From NCBI GenBank assembly GCA_030770545.1, contig CM061091.1, positions 11,092,501 to 11,156,500 of the forward strand: a stretch of DNA of 64,000 nucleotides, written 5' to 3'. Of this stretch, positions 13,401-24,700 are shown one piece after another; position 1 is the stretch's first letter; each line of letters starts with the position of its first letter. The position numbers were made by a program, and so were the translations under genes. The notes beneath the pieces were generated by a model, which was given only the letters and a program-made list of their open reading frames with translations, did not search any database and was not told where the DNA came from. The stretch is from Macropodus opercularis. Lineage: Eukaryota; Chordata; Actinopteri; Anabantiformes; Osphronemidae.

Positions 13401-14251
13401 TGGAGATCACAAATGGAGCCTTTTATTCCCACATTCTACTGAATTATACAAAATTTGATTTAATACAAAGGCAGCGATAATGTAAGAATGTCTGTCTGTC
13501 TTTTTATTATTGCATTTATGAATCAAAACTAAATAAGCACAGTGTAGTAATCATCTTGAGGCCCCAGGAAAAATTAATGTATAGATAATACTGTACATAT
13601 TTTTTTCCAACATGCCGGCCAAAGCACAGCCTGATCTTACTTCTTGTTATCTGTTCCTTAAGCACAATATAGATCAACAGTAGATATATAAGATTACAAA
13701 TGAGTAGGTTTTATACTATTTTAAACACATTTATATTTGATAACGATGAGCATTTGTAAAGATGCCAGTAAAGGTTTTATTTTCAGCTCATACAATGGTA
13801 AATGTTGTATATACCCTTCACAATTTATACTGACATTACTATATTTGTTGGCCAGATGCAATAACGGACGTGCAAGTGGAACCGCTAAATGGTAAAGTGT
13901 CCCGCTTTAATCCTTTCAACACTTTAACATAGCAGAACTTTCATTTACTTCATTTACAGATTTATATGTTTTTATATGCAATCATACCATACATCAAATC
14001 CAAACTATGACCATAGACTTTTGTTCATTTTAGATGTCCATTATAGTATCACTTCTGCTGCAGTGCTGGTGGCTCTTCTGATCTTTGCTCTGCTGGCAGG
14101 AGCGATGTGGTTTGTGTACAAGAGGAGAACCACTTGTTTTCGCTGTGTTCCTACTATCGGCAGCGCTTATTATAGACAAACCAGTTCACAGGCAACAGAG
14201 TCAGATGGAAACGTGCTGATCACAGACCTAGAGGCTCACTCAGGAGATTAG
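805..14251 (+). CDS. pla2r1: secretory phospholipase A2 receptor 1 (PLA2R1), 30 coding exons
   Basis: This is a type I membrane receptor of the mannose-receptor family. In mammals it binds and internalises secreted phospholipases A2. The joined frame is 4464 bp, about 1487 residues (human about 1463). The order is signal peptide (1–30), cysteine-rich domain (50–175), fibronectin II (176–233), eight CTLDs (about 234–1400), transmembrane helix (about 1420–1443) and a 44-residue tail. The start is ATG 805 (GAA before it, G at -3), which opens a hydrophobic leader. Exon coordinates are in the segment entries. PLA2R1 rather than MRC1 or LY75 is indicated by the eight CTLDs, by the cysteine-rich domain (KGLFILENEPLKRCI, MLWKWVSQHRLFN), and by a tail ending GNVLITDLE, close to the mammalian PLA2R1 tail. 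All phases join without a stop, provided intron 10 uses a GC donor. Its neighbour ly75 lies downstream in the same orientation, as in other vertebrates. Confidence 0.93.
2380..4292 (+). other. pla2r1: pla2r1 exons 4–9: CTLD1 and CTLD2
   Basis: CTLD1 is encoded by 2380–2544, 2633–2746 and 3134–3283. It carries the WIGL core (VWIGLNHLKDGW), the WSDG loop and a terminal cysteine (LPYICKK). CTLD2 is encoded by 3598–3792, 3882–4045 and 4182–4292, with VWIGLW and WSDGS. Neither domain has a mannose-type EPN or galactose-type QPD triplet where sugar-binding CTLDs carry it, so calcium-dependent sugar binding is not expected. Exons 8 and 9 end in phase 0. Confidence 0.88.
4464..4491. repeat. (CA)n microsatellite
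   Basis: Fourteen perfect CA units lie in pla2r1 intron 9, the longest intron of that gene (4293–5585). The rest of the intron shows no recognised element. Confidence 0.95.
5586..7295 (+). other. pla2r1: pla2r1 exons 10–15: CTLD3 and CTLD4
   Basis: CTLD3 is encoded by 5586–5698, 5797–5966 and the first half of 6063–6271. It has a WISL core in place of WIGL. CTLD4 is encoded by the end of that exon plus 6355–6500, 6968–7052 and 7160–7295 (FWVGLNKRD, WEWSDGSP, ending EWICKLSRG). Exon 10 must end in AG before GC at 5699–5700 to join FEQAF in exon 11. The donors of exons 12 (GTTCAA) and 13 (GTTGGT) are also weak, but the phases match the ly75 exons. Confidence 0.82.
7379..10558 (+). other. pla2r1: pla2r1 exons 16–23: linker, CTLD5 and CTLD6
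   Basis: Exon 16 (7379–7414) is a 36-bp linker exon between CTLD4 and CTLD5; ly75 has an equivalent exon of the same size. CTLD5 is encoded by 7602–7762, 8584–8648, 9059–9159 and 9265–9401 (WWIGLSIG, ending HGYVCKRK). The last of these also begins CTLD6 (CPEKWLYFGHK). CTLD6 continues in 9783–9900, 10039–10178 and 10417–10558 (MWIGLRDED, YTNWSP, YGFVCQKP). The exon 17 donor (CGG|GTCTGG) is weak and placed mainly by phase. The 10371–10386 (GT)n tract lies just upstream of exon 23. Confidence 0.8.
10371..10386. repeat. (GT)n microsatellite
   Basis: Eight GT units lie in pla2r1 intron 22, about 30 bp before the exon 23 acceptor. Confidence 0.9.
11189..13064 (+). other. pla2r1: pla2r1 exons 24–28: CTLD7 and CTLD8
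   Basis: CTLD7 is encoded by 11189–11424 and 12166–12346 (HWIGLYSQD, YQWSDGS). A run of five aspartates lies in its long loop (DPADDDDDF). CTLD8 is encoded by 12429–12563, 12672–12794 and 12888–13064 (CPSTWVKFGHSCYNF, VWLGMYFN, YTNWAS, GFVCKT). CTLD7 uses two exons, as does the equivalent domain of ly75. The intron between exons 24 and 25 (11425–12165) is AT-rich and has no recognised element. Confidence 0.86.
13856..14251 (+). other. pla2r1: pla2r1 exons 29–30: stalk, transmembrane helix and tail
   Basis: Exon 29 (13856–13891) is a 36-bp juxtamembrane linker. Exon 30 (14034–14251) encodes a leucine/alanine-rich membrane helix, the stop-transfer YKRR and a 44-residue cytoplasmic tail ending in TAG at 14249–14251. 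The tail holds SAYYRQ, in the place of the aromatic endocytosis motif (NSYY/NPYY type) of mammalian receptors. It also has an acidic segment with LITDLE near the end. Function in internalisation is inferred from the family. Confidence 0.88.
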
Positions 14252-14930
14252 CACTCATTGACTCTGATCTCTGCTGTTCGTATCTTCTCTCTGTCCGTCT
14301 CTCAACAGTTCACGACTAGGTATGATGCCACATGACACTGTAAAGCTGTGATGCTGACTCCTCAGGGCAGTGGCGAGATGTTAACAGAAAATATTTCTTT
14401 CCTAAACTTCAGAAGGTGCAGTCCCACAAATAAAACCATTTAATATTTTCTGTGTTGTGACACAGCATACATTTGAATTCCTGTAGTTTGGACTAACACA
14501 GTTTATGTCGAAGAAGGGATGATAGAGAATTTTAAATTTGTTAAAATGTATTTTAGGTGTAGTATTATGCAAATTGAATCTTTTAAAATTGGTAAGCACT
14601 GTAATGGAAAATAATCTGCTTAGTTAATAGATTTGTGGATGTTAACAGGTAAAAAGTAACCATTTGTTTTCATCAACAAGCACAGAATGATGAAAAAACA
14701 GAAACATTGATAGCTGTGATATGATATTGTATTTTTCATACACAATCCAGGACCTGTACATGCGGTACTGCATTTTTGTCCGTATTATTTTTTATTTTTG
14801 TATTTTATTTTTACTCTGTGAATGCTATGTATTGATTCAGAAACATGATGCAAACTTAAACACATATTGCACAACTGTCTTCATGCTTTCCTAAATTGAA
14901 AATAAATGTACATAATGTTACATGTGGCCT
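14252..14930 (+). other. pla2r1: pla2r1 3' UTR with polyadenylation signal
   Basis: The sequence after the stop is AT-rich and has no sensible reading frame. A canonical AATAAA lies at 14901–14906, followed by T/G-rich sequence, and is the likely main poly(A) signal. An earlier AATAAA near 14429 could be used alternatively. Confidence 0.6.
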
Positions 14931-16196
14931 AATGTATTAGCTTACTTATAGCAACAACAGCAAGTATGGCCTTGTGACAAATTTGTGTAAAAAGCTTTAC
15001 AGAAAGTGTTAAAATCTTCAATTTTCATTACAACAATTGTGAAAGGTGTGATGTTATTCTCGTCCCTATGTAAATTACATTTTATATAGCGAACTGGAAT
15101 GTCCACCCTTTTGTTACCTAGTGTGTATAAGCAGAATTGAAACCAAGTAAAACCAACTTTGTAAGATACTTCAAGATAGTCTTTCCTGGTACTACCGATA
15201 GACTGCTTAGACCAAACAGGTCATTGTGTTTTTTCATTTTAAAATGAGAAAACGTTCTGTTCTTTTGGTACCATATCTTTACACAATGAAATGAGACCTG
15301 ATTTATCTTTGAAATAAAAACACAGATTATGTTGAGTGGAAACATTGCTTGAGACCTGTATAAGTAGACGTGTAGGACTTCTGTGTAGCAATAAAGCGAT
15401 TAAGCCCACAAGATTTAATTTATGTCCGTAAAACACTCATTAGGGTTAGTGTGGGAACAATGCTTTCAGCGTTTTTGCAGTAGTGGACAAATGGGGGCAA
15501 GGTGCAGCTATTGTCAGTTTCTCTGGCAGTTAATCGGGGTGTGAATTAATAATTCACAGGAGCTCCGACTGCAGCAGTATGAATATAAAAGCACACAACC
15601 TCTGGTTATGCAGAAACCCAGAGGAAACCATCAGCAGTGAAGATGGGCACCTCCAACCTGCAGCATGCAAAACAACGTGGTTGCTGCTTTGTTGGCGGAA
15701 ACACGGGTGGACCTCACCGGAAGCCAAGCGTTTACCTCTTCAAAATGAAAGTTTTAAAATACTACTCAATACTGCTCAAACATAACGGGTATAAAATAGA
15801 TGATACACAGAAACTTATGTTTACAGGTTTTGGATTAAGGCGGACACGAGACACGTTCACAGTTTAAGGCATTTGCATTAGGGTTTACAAAGCAGGTTAA
15901 ACCAAAAAGTTGTTTATTGTTTACTGTATTACTTGACGGTAAGCGGCGTTCACGGCTTTATTTTGTAGTCTCACTGGAAGCTGATAATGCTTCGTGATTG
16001 GACAACTGCGTTCGGTGATAGTGGCCTAGGAGCCAGTCTGTCCGCACTACGCTGACACAGAGGCGCAGGGTTGGGTTGTATTCGTTGTAGCATCACTTTC
16101 GGTTGTTATTTCAATCTGCTCTCGGCCCAGTTCACCGCGCAGCCTTCGTGCAGAGCGGCTCCTTTATGAGTCCAACGGAACCTCTGTGCCGGGACC
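14931..16196. promoter_or_regulatory. pla2r1–ly75 intergenic spacer with ly75 promoter
   Basis: This is about 1.25 kb between the pla2r1 poly(A) region and the ly75 start codon. The left part is AT-rich with nothing recognisable. From about 15950 onward it becomes GC/CpG-richer (16000–16200), consistent with the ly75 promoter and 5' UTR. No TATA box is evident in the last 200 bases. Confidence 0.4.
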
Positions 16197-18770
16197 ATGC
16201 TGAAGTTAAGCATAGCGACACTTTGCTTTTGTTTGTTGGGACTTTTCTTGGGGACTCGCTCACCTGTTAACGCCGCGGGCTTCGGTAAGTACTTTACCTG
16301 CGTCAGTGCTTCGCGAAGGTAACTTTCGTTTCCAGTCAGCTCCAGCTAAACTTAATTTCTGCCATGACTAAGCCATTTTTCGTCGCCCACTCGGTTTAAT
16401 AAGTTCCTGCGCTGACGTGCGACATTAATGCGACAACACCGCACAAACCTGCTCGACTACAGCAAGTTTGACAGGTCAAACATCCCTGTACGTCAACCGC
16501 GGCTCTCGTGTTATTTACAAGAACAGCTGTAATATTACACATTAAAGATAATTTCCAATGATTTAGGTCCACATAGATCCACACTACTACTACTCTTCCT
16601 CTAGCATTAACATTTCAGCGACGTAGCAGTTCAAAGCAATGGGTATGAATCCAAGAGTAATACTACTACTACTACTACTAATAATAATAATAATAATAAT
16701 AAAAGATCATGTTTTTGTTTTTTTACTCACTCAAATGTATTAACTTTTAATATAACGACTTTTTCAAATTGTGAATAGTGTCCTGCTAAAGTGGCAGGAT
16801 ATAAAGAGGAGCCGATTATTTGAATGCATTGGTTGACGTGTGTCACATGAGGACACACTGCACAAGAACATGGAAAAAATTAATAGATGTACAAGATGTG
16901 TACACTAATACTTTATGCATAATATGTAGGTATTATGAGGTATGAGGTCAATGTCTTGTAATGTAATTCTGGTTATTTAATTTGCATAAAGTTTCAGTTT
17001 CAATTTCAAACGGTTCACTTAATCATGTCTTTAGCAACTTCCTATTTTATACGAAGTTTAAAACAAACGAGTTGGAAAAAGCCTAATCAGCATAAATATG
17101 ACACAGTATAAAACTCCAGTGCAAAGGATATGAGCTCTGTAAACAATTACAGCTGCTGTAGCAACAGAGGTTGGCTTGTTGTTTCACAGAACCATTATAA
17201 TCATCTTAGACTGTACCAAACATCTTTTAGTAGCAATTGATTTAATTTGAACCATTTCTGTGTCCCATCATCCCAGATGACGACGCTTTCGCCATCCAGC
17301 ACTCGGGCTCACAGAAGTGCCTGGGTGCAGGGTCTTCAACGAACTTGACCCTCAACACGTGTGAGCCAAACAGCAGGTCCCAGCTGTGGAAGTGGGCTTC
17401 TGGACACCGCCTCTTCCATGTTGCCACATCCCAGTGTTTGGCACTGGAGGTTCGCCCCAAGACGTTGTCTCTGGTTGACTGTGGCGCAGACATTGATCAG
17501 AGATGGGCTTGTGATGAAGGGGTTGTTTACACTGTCTATCAGATGCGTCTTTCCGTCAACAATGACAAAGTGGTAGCCTCGGCAAACAATAATAACACTT
17601 GGGTAAGAGGAGGGTCCCAGGATGACATCTGCCAGAGGCCATACCGTGGTGAGTGTGGGTTCCTTTCTGTTATCTGAGCAAAAAAGTGCTTGTGTACTTC
17701 CACTAGTTTGTATTGGACGTGTATTAGTAAAGGAAAGCAGAGTTAAATGCAGTTTAACTCTGCTCAAAGTAATTGTATTACTGGATCCATTTCTGGATTG
17801 ATGATAAACCATTTGAAGTGATGCAACACATTTTCTCTTGGATATAAATGTGTTAACTGTAAGGACCGGACTTTTGGATTGAAAGGGAACAACGTGCTAT
17901 GTCAGTTTTCAGATGAAGCAATGGGACTAATTTGACAACTGTTTGTCTTGACCTTGAAACTGTTCTTGTAATTGTTCTGTGAGGTGAAAATGCAATATAT
18001 GAAATGTTTAAGTGCTAGATCTGCTGCTTTTTGCTTATTTTTATGACAATTTTCTTAGTGTCATTTAAATAGGATTGTAACGTGGGCCTGAATCTAACAG
18101 TCTGTACCAGTGCCTGTTTAGGACAAAGGTGAAATGTACTGCAGCTGGGTTTTTTTTTAATTGCTTAATGCTACAACGACTACACAACCAGTTTGAGGCT
18201 AACATCTCCTTGTGTCTGTGGTTAAACAATTTTCTATATATTGTATTTTTTTTTAGATGCCTGTGTAATGGGGGCATTTCCTGTTCTCTTATTTTACCAA
18301 CAGGATAAAATGTACACACTGTAGGTACTTATGTAGAAACTCACCTTTCAGTGTTTCATCATTGACATTTGTCAAAATGACTTTTTTTTCATCTTTTGTC
18401 CATGTGGTGTCATAATTCTAAAGGAAACATTTTCCTGCATGTTAGTCAGTTTTAGATATTTTTTTCTTCTTGATATCGCATTATCATAATTTTTGTAACT
18501 GAACTTCAATTTCAACGTGTCTTCGAAATTACACAACAGACTTGTGCTGTAATGGGTCTTTGAATGACTCTTTCCTTTCTTTGTTTCTCTGCACAGTTGT
18601 TCACACCATCAGTGGGAACTCCGCTGGCAGTCCCTGCATATTCCCCTTTAAGCACAACGGCAGCTGGCATCACGGATGCCTCCCAGACGCAGATGTCCCA
18701 TCACTGACGTGGTGTGCCACCTCCTCTGACTATGACCAAGACAAAAAGAAGGGATACTGTCTAACACCTG
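16197..18770 (+). other. ly75: ly75 exons 1–3: signal peptide, cysteine-rich and FN-II domains
   Basis: Exon 1 (16197–16284) encodes the leader. Exon 2 (17277–17648) encodes the cysteine-rich domain (QLWKWASGHRLFH core, ending ICQRPYR). Exon 3 (18597–18770) encodes the fibronectin II domain (PCIFPFKHNGSWHHGC, LTWCATS, GYCLTP). Exon 3 stops before GC at 18771–18772. The nearby GT positions give the wrong phase for the next exon. Confidence 0.88.
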
Positions 18771-21700
18771 GCATGTGGCATTTAATTTTTAAATATTAAC
18801 AAGTATTAAAAGTGTATCATCTCTTGTTGATATGCACACATTTACACATACCCAGGCTGACAATGTCTGTGTGACCTTACAGAGGATGGCTGCCAGACTC
18901 TCTTTGCTGGCCCCGAAGGGGAATTCTGCTATGAGTTTGTTTCCAATGCTGCAGTGACTTGGCATGAAGCTTTGGATTCATGTCGTAGTCAGGGAGCTGA
19001 CCTGCTCAGTGTGTCCGGGCCCGACGATCTGTATTCCAAAACCAGTAAGTCTGTTACTGTTGGTGGTATTCCTATGCCTCTTTTTCTGTATATCTTCTCT
19101 ACCTTTAAGATGACAACATTTGCTTGTTTATACAAATAAAATGCAATGATGATTACAATGACAGGCCATATTTTACTGTTTGGTTTGTTTACAGAAATGT
19201 GAGTAAAAAAAAATGCCTAAAATAACGTCAAAGTCCTATCACAGCCTTGAAGTAAACATTGTACTGCCTGGGAAGTTGTAATGACATAGTTTCATTTTGT
19301 TTGTGACCCATGCGGCTGACAGACTATTTAAAGAGACAGAACATAAATTAAAGCATCTACAGTACACAACATGCACAGACCTAAAACAAAATCTTGATTT
19401 TAAGAATACTGTATCTCATCTCTGTCATGACATTTGTTTTATGTTATCATTATAGGTAAAATGTTCACCCAAAAAACATTTAGTCATTAAAAGTAATAAC
19501 TGAAACAACTGAATTTGTTGAATATTATAATTATTCATTCAAAAAAGGCCATCTGTCTTTGTATAGGCACCACAGTACTTCTAATAAGATACTTGGTACC
19601 AATCCTTTACAGACCTCTGTTCTGAAAGCAGCAGATATTGGTGACATTTTACATGACCATGTTTTGATGGGTCCTGAACTGCCCTTGATGACACCAGCAC
19701 ACAATTTAATTTGCTCACACTCAAGTGATCTTTTCTATTTACACATTCTTTATTGCTGCATTGCACAGTGTTGGGTGGCCTTGACATAATGCCAGAAAAG
19801 ATGTGGATTGGCCTTCATCAGCTGGACATTACTCAAGGCTGGCAGTGGTCAGATGGGTCCCCTCTGTCCTCTCTACGCTGGGAAAAAGGCAATAATGCTT
19901 TTATTTCTTGTCCTTTTCTTTTTACTATAGATAAAGTGTAAGTTAATAACTTGTGGTAATTTGTGAGACATCTAAATACATGTGAGTTTGTGTTAACAGG
20001 AGAAGTATTAAATGGAAGGGGATATACATTTTAGTACAGGCACCTTCACAGCTACAGGAAATCAGTTTTTGTTGCACTGAAACCTGCTTCTTGTTGCAAC
20101 CTACTGTTGCTGCTGCTTTCCTATAAACTGTAAACTGGGACTTCAGTGTCAGTCAGAAGAACAATGAGGCCAGTGTTGTAAAGAAACACATTGTGCCTGT
20201 TTGCTGGACACAGTGCAGCATTGGAATTGTTAACATTGCAGAAAAACCCATTTCTAATACTAAATGGAAGCTTTGTAAACTTTTCAAGCTTCTGGAATAT
20301 GTGTACTGTTTCTTGTTGTAGACGTCATGCACACTGCAGCTATCAGGTCTTTTGATGTGACTCTTGTGTGGTTGCTATAATGTCACGAATAGCCTTAATA
20401 TTTACAGCGTATTATGACATTATGCTTTGTTTTTTGTGGAAATCTTTTAAACAGGAAATCCACCCCCTGCCACTTCAATTATAGAGTCAGACTGTGGTGT
20501 CCTCAATTCTCAAAAAAACTTTGCAGCTGCGTCGTGCAACATCCGACTGCCATACATCTGTAAGAAGAGCGTCAGATCCTCCAACACAACAAAACCAGGT
20601 AGCTACAAGTAGCTCAGTAGGCTGAACCTTTGTACAGTAGAGCTTTAGCGTAAATGTGATCAGAAAAAAAGTACTAATTACATTGAAAGTCAATGTAATT
20701 GTCTTGATTTGCTCACAAACTGAAGTATACATTTTTAAAGTCAGTTCACTTTTCAACTCGCAAATATCATTTGGATGGTTGTGCTAAAGAAAAACTCGGT
20801 AATCTACATCATTTCATGTTTGAGTCTAGAGATATATTATTTCTGGATCTTCAAGCACAACTATATTTGCTCCCCAAAGAATCACAGCAGATGCTCCATC
20901 TCTAGTAGCTCATGCTTTCTTAGCTACATCCTGTACATTCAGTCTGGTCTGACTCAACTATTGCGAATTTTCTGTGTCATGTCCTGTCTGCCTCTCTAAA
21001 TTTGAATATCTACAGTAATAGTAAACATTCAATTCAATTTGTTATATATTCACAACAACAGTTATCTCAAGGCATTTTACAAGTAAGGTTTAAGACCTTA
21101 CACAACCAAACCCAACAAATCCCACATAGAGCAAGCTTTTAGTTGTAGCCAATCAATAAATTGTACATTTTAATAGCAACAGTGGAGGAAAAACTACATC
21201 TCTAGAGAGGAAAACCTCCAGCAGACCCAGGCTCAGTGTGGGCGGCCATCTGCCTTGACCGACATCCTGAGAATACTTTGCAATCTACTTTGCAGGCAAT
21301 TTCTAATCATTGAATAATAAACTAAGCAGTGTCTTTCCATTTTACTTCCTCCTGTCAGAGTTTTCAATGTATAAAGATACTGTGTGCACCAGCGGTTGGG
21401 TACCATGGAACGGCTGGTGTTACAAGTTAGTGAAGGACCCCCCTCGAACCTTTACAGATGCTTTGAAGCACTGTAACCAGACCGAGGGAGGCACTCTGGC
21501 CAACTTCCACTCCATCGATAGCAAAGAGATGATGAGCACTAATTTTAATGCAGGTAAAGGTCTCATCAGGTAAATGTATAACTTTAAAAGCTTTTGAAAT
21601 AGTTTTACTGTGATTTACTAATTTTCCAACATAACAAAGGGGAGTTCCAGTATTGTCTCTCAGAACACTTGCCATGACTGCTTAAGGTTAATTTTTTAAC

Positions 21701-24700
21701 ATTTCCATAATTTAATGTTATGGTCCACTAGATGGTGAGGCGATGGATGTGTGGATTGGGTTAAAAGGTTCCCTCCAAGGTTCCAGTAACCTAACAGTCT
21801 TCACATGGATTGACAAGGAACCAGTCACATTTACTTACTGGGGCCAAAATGAACCAGTCCAGCCCTCTCAGGATATCAGCTGTGTCTTCTACTCTGCAGA
21901 GGTGTGTGTGTTTCTGTATACTCTGCGTCTTTTGGGGAGTTTGCTAATATGGTTCTTAACACGTATAAAATGTACCATGTGTCTGTTCTCTGCAGTCTCA
22001 TGGTTGGCGGGTTGGGAGCTGTACGCAGATGCTGCCTTTTATGTGTCAGAAGAAAGGAGAGGTCAAGGACTCAGGGAAACTGGCTAGATGCGTCTTTGAG
22101 GATGTAAGTGTTGTCTGCATACAAATTCCCTAAGCAAAGCTAGCAGGGTTTTGTATTGGCTTTTTCAGTATAGTCAGCTATAGTGTAATTTAAATCGAAG
22201 ACTAACAGTACAGATATAAATGATAGAATGCTTCATGTCTGCATGTACTTTAATGCTTACTGATGTCAATTCGACAGGGTTGGAGGAGACACGGTAACTC
22301 CTGTTACCAGATAAACACCAAGCAAGTAACCTTCAAAGATCGCTGCAACATCACTATAAGAAACAGGTAAACAGCTGGTGTCCCTCACATTTGATAAAAA
22401 ATACACAATGCTCATGTTGTTCCTCAAGTGATAGTCTCTCATATTTGTCTGTTATTTCCAGGTTTGAGCAGGTCTTTATCAACCGTCTTCTTGGAGAACA
22501 CATCAGCAATCGTACTCAGTATTTCTGGATAGGACTGCAGGACATCAAGAGCACAGGAGAGTACCAGTGGGTTAGCCCGGATGGTTCTCCTAGTGCGGTT
22601 ACATACACCAACTGGGGATTGTTACAACCAGGTCAGTCAAAACTAACTGCTCCTGTTTCAAACAATACCAAATACAGAAATAGCAAAAGTACTGTAGATC
22701 ATTACCTGTAGATGTAACCGACTGATGCTATTATATAGTATTTCAATGTCCTAAATCTAATTCAAAACTTGTCTTTACACAATCTAGTAGTCTTTATTGT
22801 GTGGAAGTTCAGATATACTGAAGTTTATGTATAAAATTGACCATTTAAAGTCACAATGTCTAGTTGTAATATTGGTAGTATTATCTGTAGTGATTTATCT
22901 GCCCATTAAGTGTACTATATCATCAAAATCTTTTCAAATTAATTACAAGGGGCTAAACATAAAAAGTGGAAAGAAAACTGAATAGAAACCAGGATAGAAA
23001 ACAAAGTGTTCAATACATTATAACATTTTGTACCAAAGGTGGTCGTACGATAAGTGTTACTTAAATATCTAACCCTGTATGTTGTAAGTGTGATTCTGTC
23101 TGGTAAATAGTAAACTATAAGCAGAGATGTTTGTCAAAGTTTGTGCATTTTACTTACAGTATGTCCTGAAATGCCAGATTGTTTGGTTATCCTTGTACCT
23201 ACATGTTTATATTTACTGCCTTGAAAAATTTGTTGCTTTATATGTGTTAAAATACCTATACTCTATATGATCAAACTGCAACAACTATGTTATAAATTTA
23301 CGTCGACGTGTGTAACTTTTTCTTGTTTTTATCTGTGTGTTTCAGTGCATCAGCATGGAAGTTGTGTTGTCATTTCAACAGCAAAACCCCTGGGCAAGTG
23401 GGAGGTGAAGAACTGCACCATTTTCAAGGCTGGCACCATTTGTAGACGAGATCTCAGTCCACTTCCCCCGCCAGAACCAGAGCCGGATTCCAAGGCCCCC
23501 TGTGCTAATGGATGGGTGTCCAGAGAAAACATCCCATACTGCTACAAGGTATTTGTTTGTGTGACTTGTATGTTTTAGATACGCTCATCACATGGTGCCA
23601 GACCCAGAATGAGCCTTAAACCAAACCCTCAAGCTGGGTTGGGCATGACTTGGGATAATAACATGCGTCTACGGCGCTGTGGGTCTGCTACTTACATGGA
23701 TGGGAATCAAGGTTGCGTACAGAGAGCGTCAGGTGGCACGTCAAGAACCGTGGCGTTCCAGTGAGCCGGTGATTCCTGCCTTTGTAAGCTGTTTCTAGGC
23801 ACGTGAAACGTCTCCTTACTAGGAGAGAAGTAGGGTGGAGATGTTACCAACTAGATAGAATTCCATGATTTTCACTTACGATCTGTTGTTGTTTCACCTC
23901 GTCAGGTGTTTCATGAGGAACGTCTGAGCAGGAAGCGATCCTGGGAGGAAGCTAAGAGGTTCTGTCACGCTCTGGGAGCCGACCTGGCCAGCTTCACAAG
24001 TAATGCTGAGATGACGGCCCTGAACAGCATCATAAGAGAAACCATCAGGTATCCAGTCAGTTAACAAAGATGTGAATGGCAACATGTCTTTATGGCCACA
24101 TACTTTGTTGAAATAAACACAAAATTTATTACATAGTGGATAATTTTGAACTAATCAATGCAATAATAATCTTTTGCTTCCCCTTCTCAGTGCTTATGGT
24201 GACCTTTTTTAATGTCATGTCTTAATATTTTCAAATAAGTTAAATTACCTTATATACTGGTGTGTGTAATTTGTGGTGCTCTTGTTGCAGTGATAATCGC
24301 TACTTCTGGGTTGGCCTGAACAGGCGAAATCCATCTGATGGCTCCTGGGAGTGGAGTGATGGCCGGCCTGTGAGTATAAACCAGCCCTCGTTAAGACTTG
24401 CAATTTTGGGCGTGAGATCATTTATGACATTTCTTGCATTAACACATTATTATAATAATTCAATTCAGAGTCATTATATTTAATGCTAAAATTACAGCTT
24501 TAGGATTTACGCAGTATTTGCCTTGGGTTCACTTGTTGCACCAGTGTTTTACTGTGTTTATTCAACATGTCTGCAACAGGTATCTGTGGAGGTTTTGCAC
24601 AGCAACTTCCATGAAGATGATGCATACAATCGTGACTGCACTGCATTGAAGGTGGGCTGGTTACTTTTACTACCAAATGGTGACTTCTTGGGAGAAAATG

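Larger units (their letters stand above)
18883..22103 (+). other. ly75: ly75 exons 4–9: CTLD1 and CTLD2
   Basis: CTLD1 is encoded by 18883–19044, 19769–19888 and 20455–20598 (MWIGLHQLD, WQWSDGSPL, LPYICKK). Exon 5 ends AAAAG before GC at 19889–19890. CTLD2 is encoded by 21359–21553, 21732–21901 and 21996–22103 (CTSGWVPWNGWCYK, VWIGLKGS, YWGQNEPVQ). The NEP in CTLD2 lacks the following Asn of a full EPN mannose motif. The intron before exon 7 contains an interspersed repeat copy. Confidence 0.83.

Noticed and set aside
21723..21736. CTCF-like word CCACTAGATGGTG
   Set aside because: It overlaps the ly75 exon 8 acceptor and differs from the consensus at a core C; best explained by splicing and coding.
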